From NCBI GenBank assembly GCA_036897095.1, contig JAYMSP010000148.1, forward strand, positions 1-64,000: a stretch of DNA of 64,000 nucleotides, read 5' to 3'. The stretch is from Plantago elongata. Its lineage: Eukaryota; Streptophyta; Magnoliopsida; Lamiales; Plantaginaceae. Of this stretch, positions 47,429 through 60,855 are shown piece after piece. The stretch's first letter is position 1. Each line of letters starts with the position of its first letter. Position numbers and translations under genes: made by a program. The notes beneath the pieces are model-generated. The model saw only the letters and a list, made by a program, of their open reading frames with translations. It searched no databases and had not been told where the DNA came from.

Positions 47429-50400
47429 TACGATAGACAATAATTTTCTCTCCTAATCTCTGCAAGAACATAGAAAAACCAGAATGAGAAACTCCTCAGA
47501 AGAAGCAATAACATCTCTCAAACTCCAAAATTCTTATATAAAAGGAAATAGGAAAAGTAATTTGTTTAAGCATTAGAACAACATCATTCATTTGTCATCG
47601 ATTCAAGGTTTATCACTAGCAAATGTATGTATAAAGTATCTTCAGAAACTAGACCTTAGCATAACTTTTGACTGCCTCGTAAATGAACTAGTAAGGTCCC
47701 CTAGAAAAAGTTCACAAACTCCGGAGCAGTCTTCCAGTTCGAAAATCTATACGAAAACAAACTCTCCACTTCTCCTCAGGACCTGCAAAGAGCAAACATG
47801 AACAAACTTTAGTTCCATAAAGAGGTCGAAATTCTGTAACTCGATACTGCCAAATTGTAAACGAACGTGATCACATCACATTACAGTTAAAAAGGTAAAA
47901 AAATCCAAACAACGTATAATAAAACAGGTCATGAATTTGTACACGCCTTTGGATTAGTCCTTTTCGAGGTGTTACGAAACTGATAATGAGATTAAATTGA
48001 GGGAGAATGGAGAACATGACCATTGAGAGTTCACTTTCGAAGATATAATAGAAGCTATGGTACTGATAGAAACAGAAGAGCTTGATCCACAGGGGTCCAT
48101 ATGAGATGAAACAACATAATACAGGACAAGTGAGGGAAATTAAAGGAAGAAAAAAAATCAAGAACAAGGACAAATATGTGTGGGGGGGTGTCTGGTTCAA
48201 TGCAATTATAAGCAAAGGAAACAAAACTATGGTCCTTATTATGAACAACACACACAGAATGCCAGTGTATTATACGAAACAAAATAATATGACAAAGAAA
48301 TTTAAAGAAAAGAAATGCAGAAAACTCAAAGGCCAAATCTCATACTATCAGACAAGAAACAGAATATGCTACCATCCATTCACATTCACCTGAATACATA
48401 CAAATTACAAAACCTGTCAAAACCTATCCAAATCCATCCAATAAAGCTGTGGATCAACATACAGTATACATTATATTCACCTCAAAAGCATCATAAGCAA
48501 AAACTCAAACACATAGATGACAGGCAAAAATCTTGGAAATGCAAGTGATTCAAGAAATGACAAGATGAACCCAACAACCAAGAAAATGAAATACCCATAT
48601 CACAGAAACAAATACAATACACAAAAATCCAATCTTTTGTATGATTAATCCAAAAGAATACATGAATGTAGCTGAAAAAAGGACCTTTGATGGAGAAGGA
48701 GAAGTGGGTCCGAAGCTGTCGGATCCGGATTGAAATTCCAGACCCTTTTTTCTTAAAAAGATAATCTTTTTTCCACAGCTAGCAACGTTTTTCTTTTGTC
48801 ATAGATTTTTCATATTTTGACACACTTTGTCTGTAAACTCTTGAATGTGCAAATTGAAAAGGTAGTATTTTGATTAGTATATATATATATATGGAGAGAT
48901 GAAAAGAGAAGGATAGTATAGGATAAAAAAGCAAGCTGAATTTGCTGTAAAATTGCTGTGTTGCACCACATTTTTCTCGCCATTATGGCAGGTACCAAAC
49001 TACGTAAATGAACCATTCATTAATTACTCTTCTTCTCTTCTTTGTTTGTCTCATTAATTTTCCATCGTTATTATCGTAGTAGAGGTATATTTTTATTCAT
49101 CAATCATCATGACCTTTATCATACTTCTACTTTTCTAAGCTTCCTTTAATACCTTCAATTAATTGACCCAATTTTTAATCAAAGTCTCCGTCCTTGAGCT
49201 TATTGTTACTGTTAGCTCACCCCCACCTTTTCAGTTTGAGCTCTAACTACCGGAGAAATTAGTCGACTAGTAAGTGCGTAGATATTTTTATAAACTTGTT
49301 TAAATTGATAAGTCAAAGTCGGCACATTCTCTTTTTTATCTAAGTATAAGCTAGGCGATTATATATAAAACGGAGAAAGTATGATCGTTTCTTACTCTAA
49401 TTCTCAAACTTTTGATTTCGTCAAAATAAATTTTGTGTTTATATAATATGGTTCAAGGTAGTAAATAATTGGTTTTCATATGATCTGTGTCAGTGAGTTT
49501 AAAGTAATAGGAAGAGGGAATATTTAGGAATTATCGTAGGAGGAGAAGAGACCATGTGAATAAGCAACATTCCCAAGACTGACAATTGTGTCCAAATATT
49601 ACCCGCACAATATTATCCAACAACTTGCTTTAACTAATCAACCATCATTAATCACCTTGATCCTAAAGTTAGCTTAATTATATTGTATTCTTCCATCTCA
49701 ACTTGTCACATGAATTGCAAACACTACATATGGTTCATATCCTCACTAGCTAATTTAATAACAATTTAACTACATGTGCAACTAATTTGAAATCCTAAAT
49801 GTTCATAGGCAAAGTACATTTGCAGCCTTTTATGGATGAGATGACACATTATTTGTACTGGTATCATCTTCATTGTCAACATCATTACTCTATTTATTTT
49901 ACGTGTTCAAAAGTAAAATGCACAACTGAAATAGTAATGAAGTTAATATGTAGCTTTTCAACAGTATTTTCCTTCCTAATAGTAATCAAAAAAATTCAAG
50001 GAGAAGAAACTTTTTTCACTAGATCTTTTGTTTGTTTGTTGTTGTCAGGATTTCAGATTCCTACATCCACTCTTGAAAGTTGAAGGAGGTACTGTACCAC
50101 ACAGATACTGTATCTCATGATTGCAAGATCAAACACATCCCATTCCAGGAAGGTAACAATTTGATGTGTTAGTGGGCTTAGTGCTGTCGTTTGTTCTATT
50201 CTATAAAGTAGTACATCTCTTTTCACTTATCTCCAACTTTTCCAATTGCCCCGACAAGCTGCTGGATCCTGTGCATTTGCCTTATCTCAGCTAGTAACAC
50301 TATATTCGTCACGTCTGACTGTTATACGCAAACCAAACTGTAACTCAAATAGAAACATACGGTCAGACAATTATGTAGTAGAGTTGAGAGTTGCAATCCA

Positions 50401-50807
50401 GCCCTTAAGACAATAGGCAAATGACTGAGTTCGATGGTTCTACCAAGAGACAAGACTTCAATGGATAGTCTTTACCCCTTAAACAACCCGAGTTCACTTG
50501 TTGAAATTTGCATATTCTTGTAATCCTTTTCGTAAGTTTAAACAATCTGAACCATCGTGGACATATTCATATCCTCTCGATTGTTCATGTATTTTGCGCA
50601 TGTGAAATAGCTTATCGAAACCAATCTTTCAATCCAAATTACTCAGTTATGTGCGGTATACAAAATTATCACTGGCAGTCAATACAGCTACCATCTGAAA
50701 ATGCATAATACGAGTCCCTAGAGCTTTCACCAAAATCTAGCTTCCCAAATTTCTGTAAGGAAAATGAAGGATACGAATAGTGAAAATAATTTATGTTGAA
50801 CAGCGAA
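47429..50807. other. Leader of the EDR2-C gene and intergenic region
   Basis: A splice acceptor TTCTTGCAG at 47462-47460 and a donor CAAAG|GTCC at 48684 (minus strand) suggest a 1.2-kb intron in the 5' UTR, with a leader exon near 48685-48770 and a (TA)n-type stretch near 48879-48892 upstream. From about 49000 to 50807 there is AT-rich DNA; CTCCGTCC near 49187 and AAAACGGAGAAAG near 49368 may be ends of an old MITE. No gene seen. Confidence 0.45.
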
Positions 50808-53800
50808 TTACAGACCAATGCGGCATATCGGATTTCTTGCCCCTTTTATGAGTCTAAGATCCACCTACAAAGACAGAAATGATATTAAGCGGCGGAAAAT
50901 GATTTTATATGTTACAGAGCTAACATTGTGGTGTGCTAAACATGATTTATACGGAAATTTCTGGTGCATGTACCTTGTGGCCAAAGAGATCTCGGATGTT
51001 ATCATATTTATAAAGAATCATTGTCGGTCTGTGAACAGAAAATGAGGATAAAAAATTAGAAAATATGTCAGCAAGAAAAGAGCAGGAAGCAATCATTTTG
51101 GGAATAATAACCAACTTAGAACAGATGAAAAACAACTGAGATATACAAGTGAATATCACCAGAGTTCTACCAACCTTTCAAGGGAAAGCCCCCAAGCAAT
51201 GACATTAACATCTTCTGGAAGGCCCATTGGCAGGAGCATTTCCGGTCTAAACATTCCTGAGTTTCCAATTTCAACCCATTTCCCTAGACCTTCGTGATAG
51301 CTGATAAAGATGCTGTGTTAATAGTGTTTACTCCATCATAACTCTTCAAAACCACTAACCAAACTTGGATAAATACCTGAAAATCTCCATGCTGGGTTCC
51401 GTATATGGATTGTAAGCAGGCTTGAATTTTAGCTTGGACATTCCTAGAATCAAGCATTGAAAGTACCTTAACATGCCACTTGTAATTCTATTGCAAAACT
51501 GAAACAAATAATATGCTGGTGCAATTGATAAGTGGAACTGTAAGCAATTGAAAAGGGGATGTGTCTTTACCAAGACGGGAGAAAAAGTCCTCAAGAACTC
51601 CAATCAAGTGTCCCAGGGTGAGACCACGATCACATATTAAACCTATTCATATATAAAAAAAAAAGAGTTATTATCAACAATTATGTCTATCACTTAATAA
51701 TTCAACTCTTCCTACAAATATTATGCAGCTTTCTCTTGCATCATTCTCTCCAACCTCTAGACGGTAAGAGAAATATGCTGCTGTGAACTAATGAGCATAT
51801 GACAGTCGGTGTTCCAGGGAAACATGTGATTAAGAAATGCATTTGATTAAAAAGAATACCTTCTATTTGGTGGAATTCTGCAAGATGGGTCCGATCCACA
51901 GCTTCATTTCTGAAAACACGGTCGATGGAGTAGTATCTTTTTGGAGAAAAGGTTTTCTGTGCACCAGAATTGAATCATCAATGGTATCATAATGGAAGCG
52001 AAAGAAGGCAGAAGAGATCATACACCAAAGAAAATCAATAGCATCCTGAACAGGAAAGATCACTTCTGCGGCCAGTACGGATGAATAATAATGCATAAAT
52101 TATTAATACACTGCAGGCTCTCTCACCTGCTGTGCAAGTGCATACAGCATCCTAGACGAAACAGCTGTAGTGTGAGTTCGAAGAAGGTTCTTATTTGCTT
52201 CCTCCCTCTTCCAAACATATGCATATCTAAAAAAAGAAATACTTCGTGACCTATAGAATGGCACTATTCAAATTTTTAAAAATATATATATGAATCAGCT
52301 TACCCTCTGGATCCATAACCACCGGATTCATGAACTGTTTTCACGCGCTCAACATAATCTTCAGGCAGTTTTCTGGTGGTCGAAGGCTCTGGTAAATATC
52401 AGATAAACTATAATTTATATATTACTCCCAGCATAACCAAATTAAGAAAAATAAACTGCAAACCTTTTAAAAAGAAAGTATCATGTGAATCACGAGCTGG
52501 GTGCTGCTGTGGCTGGAAGAGAACATCAAAGTTCCAAAAACTGCAACATCAAGCAAACACTATAAGATGCAGTTATGCACTAACAGGAACAAAACAAGTA
52601 CAGTAGAGTAGTAGACAGCAAATGGACTTGCTGAGTTGCTTCTCTTTTTCGGTGTTTTTGTGTGTGTTTGTATGGGAGGATGCAATTCTAAGTTGCTAGC
52701 ACATACAACAAGCATCTCACTTCAAATGTATATGCAAAAAAGGAATTTGATGAGTTAAAATGTCTAGAAAACCAGTACTAGCTTTTCGTTTCTCCCAGAA
52801 TGCTCCAAAAATTTAGAAATTTGAACATTATGAAATTTTAGACTTATTTGTGTTGGAAAGCAAAAAACTATCCCCATACATCACCGCTCCAAAATTTAAG
52901 TATTTTCTATTTAATTGTTCCACAATCACACCTCATAACTGTTCTGTATTAGAATTTATTTTGGAAAAACAGAAACAAATAGCTAGTGGTAAAAATATCA
53001 AAATTCCAGCAAAAATAGCATCCATAAGAAGAATGCATAGTAAAAGAACCTGTACATTTAGCCTATCCTTGCTCTTGTTAAATATTGCTTGAATGAGAGT
53101 TCCGACGAAATTACCTGCTTTCAGCATAATTATTTGTAGGCATTTCTTCAAATCTGCATCGGACAAATAAATTGTGGCAATGTCAATGGTCATTATTTGA
53201 GTTGCTTCAGTTTAAATCAAATCATCACGACTTACCCCATTTGAAGAAATATATTCTGAACTTGGTGTTTAACCTGCAAGAAGACAGTACTGGCAATTAA
53301 CTATATATTTGATCAGATCACGACTAATAACAAGGACATATCTATAGAGGATAAATGCCCTCTAATTGCTAGCAGCACTCCTTCAAGAGATTAGATGCAG
53401 GTTTAAAACATAGTCTAGGATTTCCTCGAAAGAATTTGAGATGGGAGGGAAATCAGGTCACGGGGTCTGTGTTAAGACTTCAGTGGAGGTATAGGAAGAA
53501 AAAACCTTTGTTCCTGGATATGCATGTGACATTATCATATCATGTATCTTATAATGAAAAAATAGCACATGGTATATTAACAAAGTATGCAGATAGGCTA
53601 ATGAAATCATTCCAGCGATTCATGATTAAGACACGATTGTCCCAACACTTACATTTATTTTAGCATGAAGCACAATTACACAGTCAAAAGAATAAAGAGA
53701 ATGGAGAAAACATGCCTTGAGTAACGGATGGAGATTGCCACCTTCAGTTGGTTGACCCTTCGCATTGAAGTTATACTCTTTAAACTCCATATTCTGCCAC

Positions 53801-56674
53801 TCCCCACTTCAGGCCAAAGAAAGGATAATAAGTACCATAAAAGTCTCTAGCTGTAAGGCAACTGACTCTCGCAGAGTGCTTTCATTAATTCATTAAAAGA
53901 AAGCTAATTCAAGAACTAATTATATTTCTAATTTTCAATGAAAGGCTTATATAGCAAACACAACATGCATGTTGCATGATGGTTTTACAAAAAAAAAAAT
54001 CCCCATTTGCTATTTCACCATCTCTATCTTCTCAAAATACATATCAAGCCTAAAGTGTCTCAATTCCCAATCAGAGGAAGTCCCCTGACCTTCTCCTGGC
54101 ACTGAGGCAATTTTCTACTCTAATACTCCTACTCTATGAGGCTATGCCTAAACAAAATCCAGGAAGAATTGCAGCTTGAAGGAAGCAGGGATATGACTTC
54201 CTCTACAGTCTAAAGTCTAAACCAACAATCAAGCAGAATCTCTGGGTTCTTGCTGCTACGATTAAGTTGAACATCCATTAGGGATAGAAGGGGGGGTAGA
54301 AACATGAACCAAGTGGATTACCTTTGTAGATTCTCACGGGTCAGGTCTGTGGCCGCCTTTTTCCTTTTGGGGGCATACTTGGGGCCTTTTGTTACTGAAT
54401 GGCCTCTCAATTTTCTTCATCAGAAATAAACAAATGCAAGATCAGACATTTGGACATGGCCTACACGAGACTTTAATCAATACATAGATTAAATACATGA
54501 ATGAAAAATGACGATTATTACTGGGTCGTGATAAGCTTCCTTTGCTTCAGACCAAGAGCCTTGACATCGGCATCGCTGACTGCCTGAAATGTCACAGTAG
54601 CAAGTAGCAAATTAGACCAGGAATGAAGAGTCTATTCTGAAAAAAGGTCCTCTTCTGGACAGCAATGAGACTCCATAAAGTACGGGGCAACAGATAGAAG
54701 TTTTTCACATCAGTAAACAAATATGTTCTTGTCTCCACAGCATCAATCTCAATTTAGAAGGAAACGAGTTTTGAAAGGAAATTATACAAATAAATTCCAA
54801 TTTCCAAAATGGGCCAAGTGACCAAAATGATCACTAAGAAATTCACGCTCTCGCAACAAAGTTATTCTACTATTTGATCCCTCGCGATTAAATAGAGCTA
54901 GCTGCTAATATATGCAGAAATGAAACTTAAGGATTTCTAACATTCTTACGTAGCACAAATACAAATTACAGTATCCACTATATGAATTTCTTTTTTAGCC
55001 CAAATAAGCTATTCCATACTCATGTCGAAGTCATTTCACCGTAGAGCCATAAGAAACACAGAGTTCATTTCATGACGTTCCAAATAAATCATGTCAGACT
55101 CAATTCCATGAGTTTCAAAACAATACTCACCTCACCATTCTGAACTTTAATAAGCATATCTTTCACTCTGTCATCGACATGTTGGACCTGTATAAAATCA
55201 CAGCAGAAAATTCTTTTTAGAATATTGGCAGTAGACAAAATTCCGTGTCCACATTAAATAGCATACCATTGATCTAACCCATGCACAGTGCTGCACAGCA
55301 TAATAAGGTACAGTAAAACAAGCTTATATCAGCATTAACTACCACACACCCCCAGGAAATAAAATGAATATGTCCATCACATATTAACATCCAACTTTCA
55401 CCAGACAAGACGTACAAGTACGGTTAAAAGGCTTGGATAGACCCGACCACACATTGACAAAACATAAAACACATGCCACATACACACAAAAGATTCTCAT
55501 TCATGGGGTAATAGGAACATGTAAAAACCAAAATTTTCAACGAAAACATGTAAAATAGTGAATGCTAAATTTACTATCAATTTAGACTGATGGATACAGA
55601 TGATTGATACAAGAGAGGCAATAAAAAAAATTGGTCACAGAGTCCCACATAAACATTCTTTAACGGAGTCAATTACTTTTGAAAGTCTAATAACTTCAAG
55701 AACAATAGTGTACACCAAGATTTACCTTTCGTGACACCTGTGACTTTCCCATCTCTATCCATTTGTTTTTAATCGCTTGTTGGCGGCCAATTTGGTATAT
55801 CGAGGGCTCCAACTTCTTCTGCAATCAAAATATCAACAGCAACAGATGTTCAACAGTTTATATACAAACAGAGGTTAAACCTTTAAGCAAATCTGTTAAG
55901 TAGTTATCGTACTCTGCACTCTATGGATGCTCAGCTAGTGTACATGCTAACAGCTGTTCTTTCTAAGAAAACATACAATTCAGGATAATATTTTCTTATT
56001 TGCCCTTTCCATCTAATCCGCCCCGTGATTACAAGTTCCTTACGATTCTATGAATGCCTCTTTCGTTCAATTATAAATATTCCATCGTATCACATCATTC
56101 CCTCGAATTCACTTAACATGCATTGATCAAAAGAATACCTGCAGCTCCTCCGGTGTGATGCCCTCTGGTGGGACAGCTAAAAAGAGCTGCACTTCCGGAG
56201 TTCCCTTTTCAGCATAAGTTTTTCCCTCATCAGTCAACACCAATCGATCGATATTGATATCCTGAGCAAATTCACACAGCAAACTTCATCGGCATAAAGC
56301 TACATTTTTCGCTTAAATGCAACAAGAAATCAGTCGCCTTTATATAAATTCATACACTTTCTCCTAAGACTTCATATAATCTTGATGTCAATGCACATTT
56401 CCAATCAAATTAAGCAGCTAAGAAGTAAAAATTCGGCTGGAAATCAAGAATTGGCGATTAAATCTGACCCAAATAGTTAATTGAATCTGACCCAAATAGA
56501 TGTTTATTACAGAGGTAAAATGACCTGGGCTTCAATGAAGCTGAAACCTTTGAGGCTCTTGATGACGTTGACAATTTTGTCATGGCTGATTCCTTTCTCC
56601 TCAGCAAAGAGTCGAGAATCTACTATTTTCTCGTTGTTCTCGAGATAACCCAGAACAGCTTCCTCCGCCTCCAT
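50808..56674 (-). CDS. Phenylalanine--tRNA ligase alpha subunit, cytosolic
   Basis: It charges tRNA-Phe as part of the alpha2-beta2 enzyme. Eighteen minus-strand exons: 56674-56525, 56261-56139, 55818-55726, 55187-55131, 54583-54522, 54414-54322, 53806-53716, 53273-53236, 53153-53115, 52540-52464, 52388-52304, 52226-52127, 51956-51860, 51642-51571, 51443-51377, 51300-51175, 51028-50974 and 50864-50808, giving 493 residues. The N-terminal winged-helix region runs from [16 protein letters not shown] to VSRKVQHVDD; the catalytic core has [34 protein letters not shown], motif 2 [20 protein letters not shown] and motif 3 WGLSLERPTMILY. Intron 7 uses a GC donor (AAG|GCATGT). A telo-box lies at 56731-56738. 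It looks intact and very close to Arabidopsis At4g39280 as I recall it. Confidence 0.96.
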
Positions 56675-56760
56675 TTGCCGGACTGAGATGCGGTGAGTGG
56701 TGGAGTAGCGATGCGGACAGACGGCTAGATTTAGGGTTCTAAAACTTTTCGTTGCGGGAA
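56675..56760 (-). promoter_or_regulatory. Leader/proximal promoter of PheRS alpha with telo-box
   Basis: On the minus strand, AACCCTAA (56738-56731) lies some 57 bp before the start codon. Telo-boxes are over-represented at the starts of plant genes for translation components, which suits the encoded synthetase. Confidence 0.5.
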
Positions 56761-57172
56761 AGATGATATAAGATACTAATACTCAGGTTTTTTAAAACGG
56801 GTACTTTTTTTATCTAAAATCTCAAACTTTAACCATTAATTATAAAAAATGTATATAAAAATATTATCTTAGTGAAGTATAATTTATTATGCAATTTTAT
56901 TATTATTTTCTTTTAAGCAGTTAGAGGGTGACTCAACTCTGACCTATACAATTTTATTATTTAATGTGTAGTTTGTACGTAATTTACAATTAAAGTTTGA
57001 GAGAAAAGTCAACTTACTAAATTTTTAAAACATTGTATAGAGTACTTAGTTTTTACTAAATTGTTCATTCGGCTCGGATCGTATCTTATCTTACTTTCAT
57101 CCACTCTATACACACATACAAAATAATATTTTTTTAAATTCATTCTTACACTCGAAATAATTTCATTTTACG

Positions 57173-57334
57173 TACTTCCTTCGGTCCCAATACACAAATT
57201 ATCACTTTGACTTTTTCCAAATAACAGTTTCGACTTCGACTACAGATTAAATTATAAATCACATGTGTAAAAGATAATAATTAAATCATATTATCGAAGT
57301 GGAAAGTTTGCGTCGGACGGATGAGATAATATAA
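57173..57334. mobile_element. Stowaway-like MITE, degenerate
   Basis: It begins ACTTCCTTCGGTCCC and ends GTCGGACGGATGAGATA; the interior carries CACTTTGACTTTTTCC and AAGTGGAAAG-type words in inverted order. It resembles the element at 9364-9622. Confidence 0.5.
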
Positions 57335-59625
57335 AGGACTTCGTTATGCTTAAATGTCAACGTCATATATGACCCAAACACGGGATTACATTGTTACGTG
57401 TATACTGTTGTAACATCGTGCCTCAGTCGAAAGAATGTCCTGAACTGTTAAATTGTCGGCACAAGTATTTGATGGTCTCTCTATTCTTCATATATCTCTC
57501 AAGGTCCGCTAATGAGAGCTTTTACACAATTGAACTCCTACAATCATTTAATGTGGAGTTGTATCCCTATAAGTAAAGTCATATACGATCAGTATCTGAT
57601 GCGGTGTAAATCGAAGATGTTTTAGTGCAAAAGCTGAAAAATTCGAAGTTGTCGAAGAAGTGTCTGATTTCGACAAACGCGTAGTGTGTTCCTAGTGGAA
57701 ACGGTGTTCTGAACAAGAAACATGGCTTTACCATGACGTAAGATGGATTTCGACAATCTGAGATCATCTAGAGGGTTTAAATTGCAATTTTATAGCTTTG
57801 GGGTCTTTTTGTAATTTTCAATAAGTAGTGTAAGTAGTAGAATTCAAGAAGCATTAGGTTTTCTTGCTTTCCAAATTATTTCTTTAGTATTTAAGCACTG
57901 TTAGACATTGTTATTCGTCATTTTTTTGTTGATTTATATAAAATGAGGTTTCCTCAAAATATGTCAATTTTCGGTATCTTTCAGATCTCAACGAAACTTT
58001 GATAAAGAATTCTTCCAATCTATGTACTATACATCAGTATCAATTTCAACCATCAACCCAAGTATTCTACACTCTTGAGCAATTTGTATACCTATCATAA
58101 ATATTTTTAACTTCAGTATCATCCACAACTAGTTGATAGATATTGGTCCTTGGATGCAAGTTCCTAACGGTCAATCTCCCTTAGCATCTCAAATCATCCC
58201 TCCTATAGCTCCAGTATTTCATTAGTTTCGATTAGTTTAGTTGAACCAATATTTTATATGAATAACAATCAACATTACATGCACACCAACATGATTTGTA
58301 TGAAACCGATATTAATCTTCTCACTAGTAACTACATCGTATTTCTATGAGTACTACATATTTCATGTAGCGTGAATAACATGTAAGTTTTGAAGTGATAT
58401 ATACAAAGTTTAAAATAAGAGACGTTGAAATTTTCATGTGCTAGAGGAGTGGGTTGAAAGTATATATATATATTCTAGAGACAATTAATTGAGGATAAAT
58501 AACATATTCGATTCGGTATTTATTTATGATTATTGTTCATTATAGGCATTACAATATGTAAATATTATTATATATTTGTATGTAATTATTTACACACATG
58601 TTCCCATGAGATTTATGTTATCACTAAGAATGTGAGATATTGAGTGACATAATATATTTTCTAAAATTGGCCCAATCAATGATCATCGAGAATGGGATAT
58701 CGATGATGCACGTGGTCTGCATCATATCCTTTGAAGTTGTAATGGTTCTCACGACTACGAATTACTTGATAATCCGTGATGGACACATGGACACTTTAGA
58801 GAGTATTGGTATACCCATCCGAGAAACCGTTTGATGTAATCTATTTACGTGTCTATAAAAGTAATGGTTTGTAGGGTGGTGTAATAGTCTTTGACTTGAG
58901 GTTGATACTTACTACATGTGTTGACTCGTGTACTTTGACCATGACCAACGCTTGCATTCCTCGTATGGGTGGATACGGCCTGTGTTGGGCACATCACGAA
59001 ACACATGTTAGTAGTAGTCGAGCAAATATAGGATTAATTCACCGAAATATACTTGGGGAGAACACTTAACTTCTCATAACTAGCTTGATGAAAGTCATTG
59101 GCCAACGCAAGATATATTTAGAATGGTGTTTCAAATATTATTGAATCAATTAGTAGAGTGAGATAAAGTGATTAAGTTATTGGAACATAAACGAATTCAA
59201 GTTATAGACTTAATTGAGTGTTCGCGAATGAAGAAACCGTATCATCATGAGCTCTACATTACAATTGTTTTGCAATGCTTTCAAATGTTTCGTATGTATT
59301 AAGAGTGTAGGGTTGTCTAGGATTTATTAAACCTTAATTAGATTAGTGCTTACTTACATAAGGCCCTATGTGTCAAACAACAAGTTGATTATTATACCAT
59401 TCGAGTATTAGAGTGAATTAAATATTATTGGATTAATGAATATTTAATTTACCATTATTAATTATTGATCTATTTAATAACAATTAAATATTTAATTGTT
59501 ATACCTTTAGAAACTAAATGAATAAAATTAGATTTTTTAGCTTATATTAGAAGAAACTTGATTTGGATAAATCTTGAATGAGGTCCAAATATAAAAGCCC
59601 AAAGAAATAAAGAAATTAAAATTAG

Positions 59626-59710
59626 TCTTGGTAGGTTTTGAACCCGTGACTTGCAGCTTACTGAAGCTCAAGCTAAACCAGATGGGCTAAGAGTCCTAAT
59701 TATACCAAGA
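59626..59710 (-). repeat. tRNA-like sequence, probable SINE head or tRNA pseudogene
   Basis: The minus-strand sequence starts TCTTGGTA and ends TACCAAGA, a perfect 8-bp terminal stem 85 nt apart. Inside lie an A-box-like TAGCCCATCTGG (59689-59678) and a B-box-like GGTTCAAAACC (59644-59634), spaced as in a Pol III tRNA promoter. The inner arms pair poorly and the anticodon is unclear, so it is not called as a working tRNA gene. A class II (long variable arm) tRNA ancestry or a SINE head would both explain it. Confidence 0.55.
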
Positions 59711-60295
59711 TATTGAAGAGTATATAAGTACAGGAGACCTTAACGTTTTTCATATAGAAAAACAACAACACACATTTTCTTCCTCTTGCTTCCATATACA
59801 CGTTTCTTCTTGCTTGCTTGGCTATGGTAATATCTTTCTTCACCTTCAATTTTTCATAATCCTACTCACTAAAATAGTTTAATATAGTTTCGAACGGGAA
59901 CTCCTAGCATTCTTCGGTATAATTAATTGCTCGTGGATACCGAAGTTCGGGATGCTGATCATGATGTATTATTGAGTTCCACATATCATACAAGATGAAC
60001 GGATTGAGGTGCTTGACGAACAAATTCAAGGAAGAGCTTTAATGTTTTAAAGCTGTTGTCTGAAAAGCTAGTGCGACAAAGTAAATATTGATTTACTTGT
60101 TCACGTAATTACGTTATATAGTCATTGAATCAAGATTAATATGCATAAATTTTTCGAATGTTGCTGCGTTAACCCAGTGTTTATCTTTGCGTATTTACCA
60201 ATATGGGTTTGGATGATAAATGCATTGTTGGGTGAAAAAAACAAACAACATTTATTAGGCTGGCATTAATGAAATATTTGCCCATACACATGGTA

Positions 60296-60540
60296 CTCCC
60301 TCCGTCCCGAAACACTTCATACGTTATGATTGGTGCGTAGTTTTATGCAAAAAGTTAAAGTAATGTAAAAAATGAAGAAAGTGGGGAAAAATATATTTTT
60401 AGTGGTAATGTGTAATTTATGTGTAAACTAAAGATTGTTTATCATCTGTTAGTGGTGTGATAACTTTTTTTTTAAATGTAGAAAGTTATGTGGGACGGAA
60501 AAAATAAATAGACGTATGAAGTTTTGCGAGACGGAATAAG
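60296..60540. mobile_element. Stowaway-type MITE
   Basis: The ends match as inverted repeats (CTCCCTCCGTCCCG...ACTTCATACG on the left; its complement near 60512-60540, TATTCCGTCTCGCAAAACTT) and are flanked by TA at 60294-60295 and 60541-60542. About 245 bp, noncoding, and the best preserved MITE in the window. Confidence 0.85.
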
Positions 60541-60775
60541 TAGTTGCTAATCGTCTAAATTGATTTTAATTTGGACCTAATTATAACTCCGTTCACTCAG
60601 TTAAAACTATATTACTCTCATTTGGGCTGGACTACACACAATTTGTTCATTATTGTGTCGCCTGCAGGCTGCAACGGCCCAAGACTTGTGAATTTTCACA
60701 AATTTGTACATTAGGTCCGGCCCTAACCCATTGCCTGAATTATATGCCCCAGTCCAACTCATAGAGTGATTCAGT

Positions 60776-60855
60776 GGTCAAACTCCGTTTGACTAGGCTG
60801 TCCGGACCGTTGGTCAAACTCCATTTGACTAGGCTGGCCGGACTGTTGGTCAAAT
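60776..60855. repeat. 36-bp tandem repeat with internal palindrome (2.2 copies)
   Basis: Units at 60776-60811 and 60812-60847 differ at only three or so positions; a partial third unit follows. Each unit opens with GGTCAAACTCCGTTTGAC or a close variant, a near-perfect inverted repeat (GTCAAAC/GTTTGAC), so the array can form successive hairpins. Confidence 0.85.

Noticed and set aside
49799-50083. 94-codon plus-strand open frame
   Set aside because: Low-complexity translation in AT-rich intergenic DNA with no support from neighbours.
55265-55288. Possible mini-exon of the PheRS gene (HCAWVRSM)
   Set aside because: It has usable splice-like borders, but omitting it gives VSRK joined to VQHVDD in phase, which matches the family without insertion.
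57390-60250. A structured retroelement between 57.4 and 60.2 kb
   Set aside because: The region looks repeat-derived, but no paired ends, primer-binding site or coding domain could be recognised, so no family is claimed.
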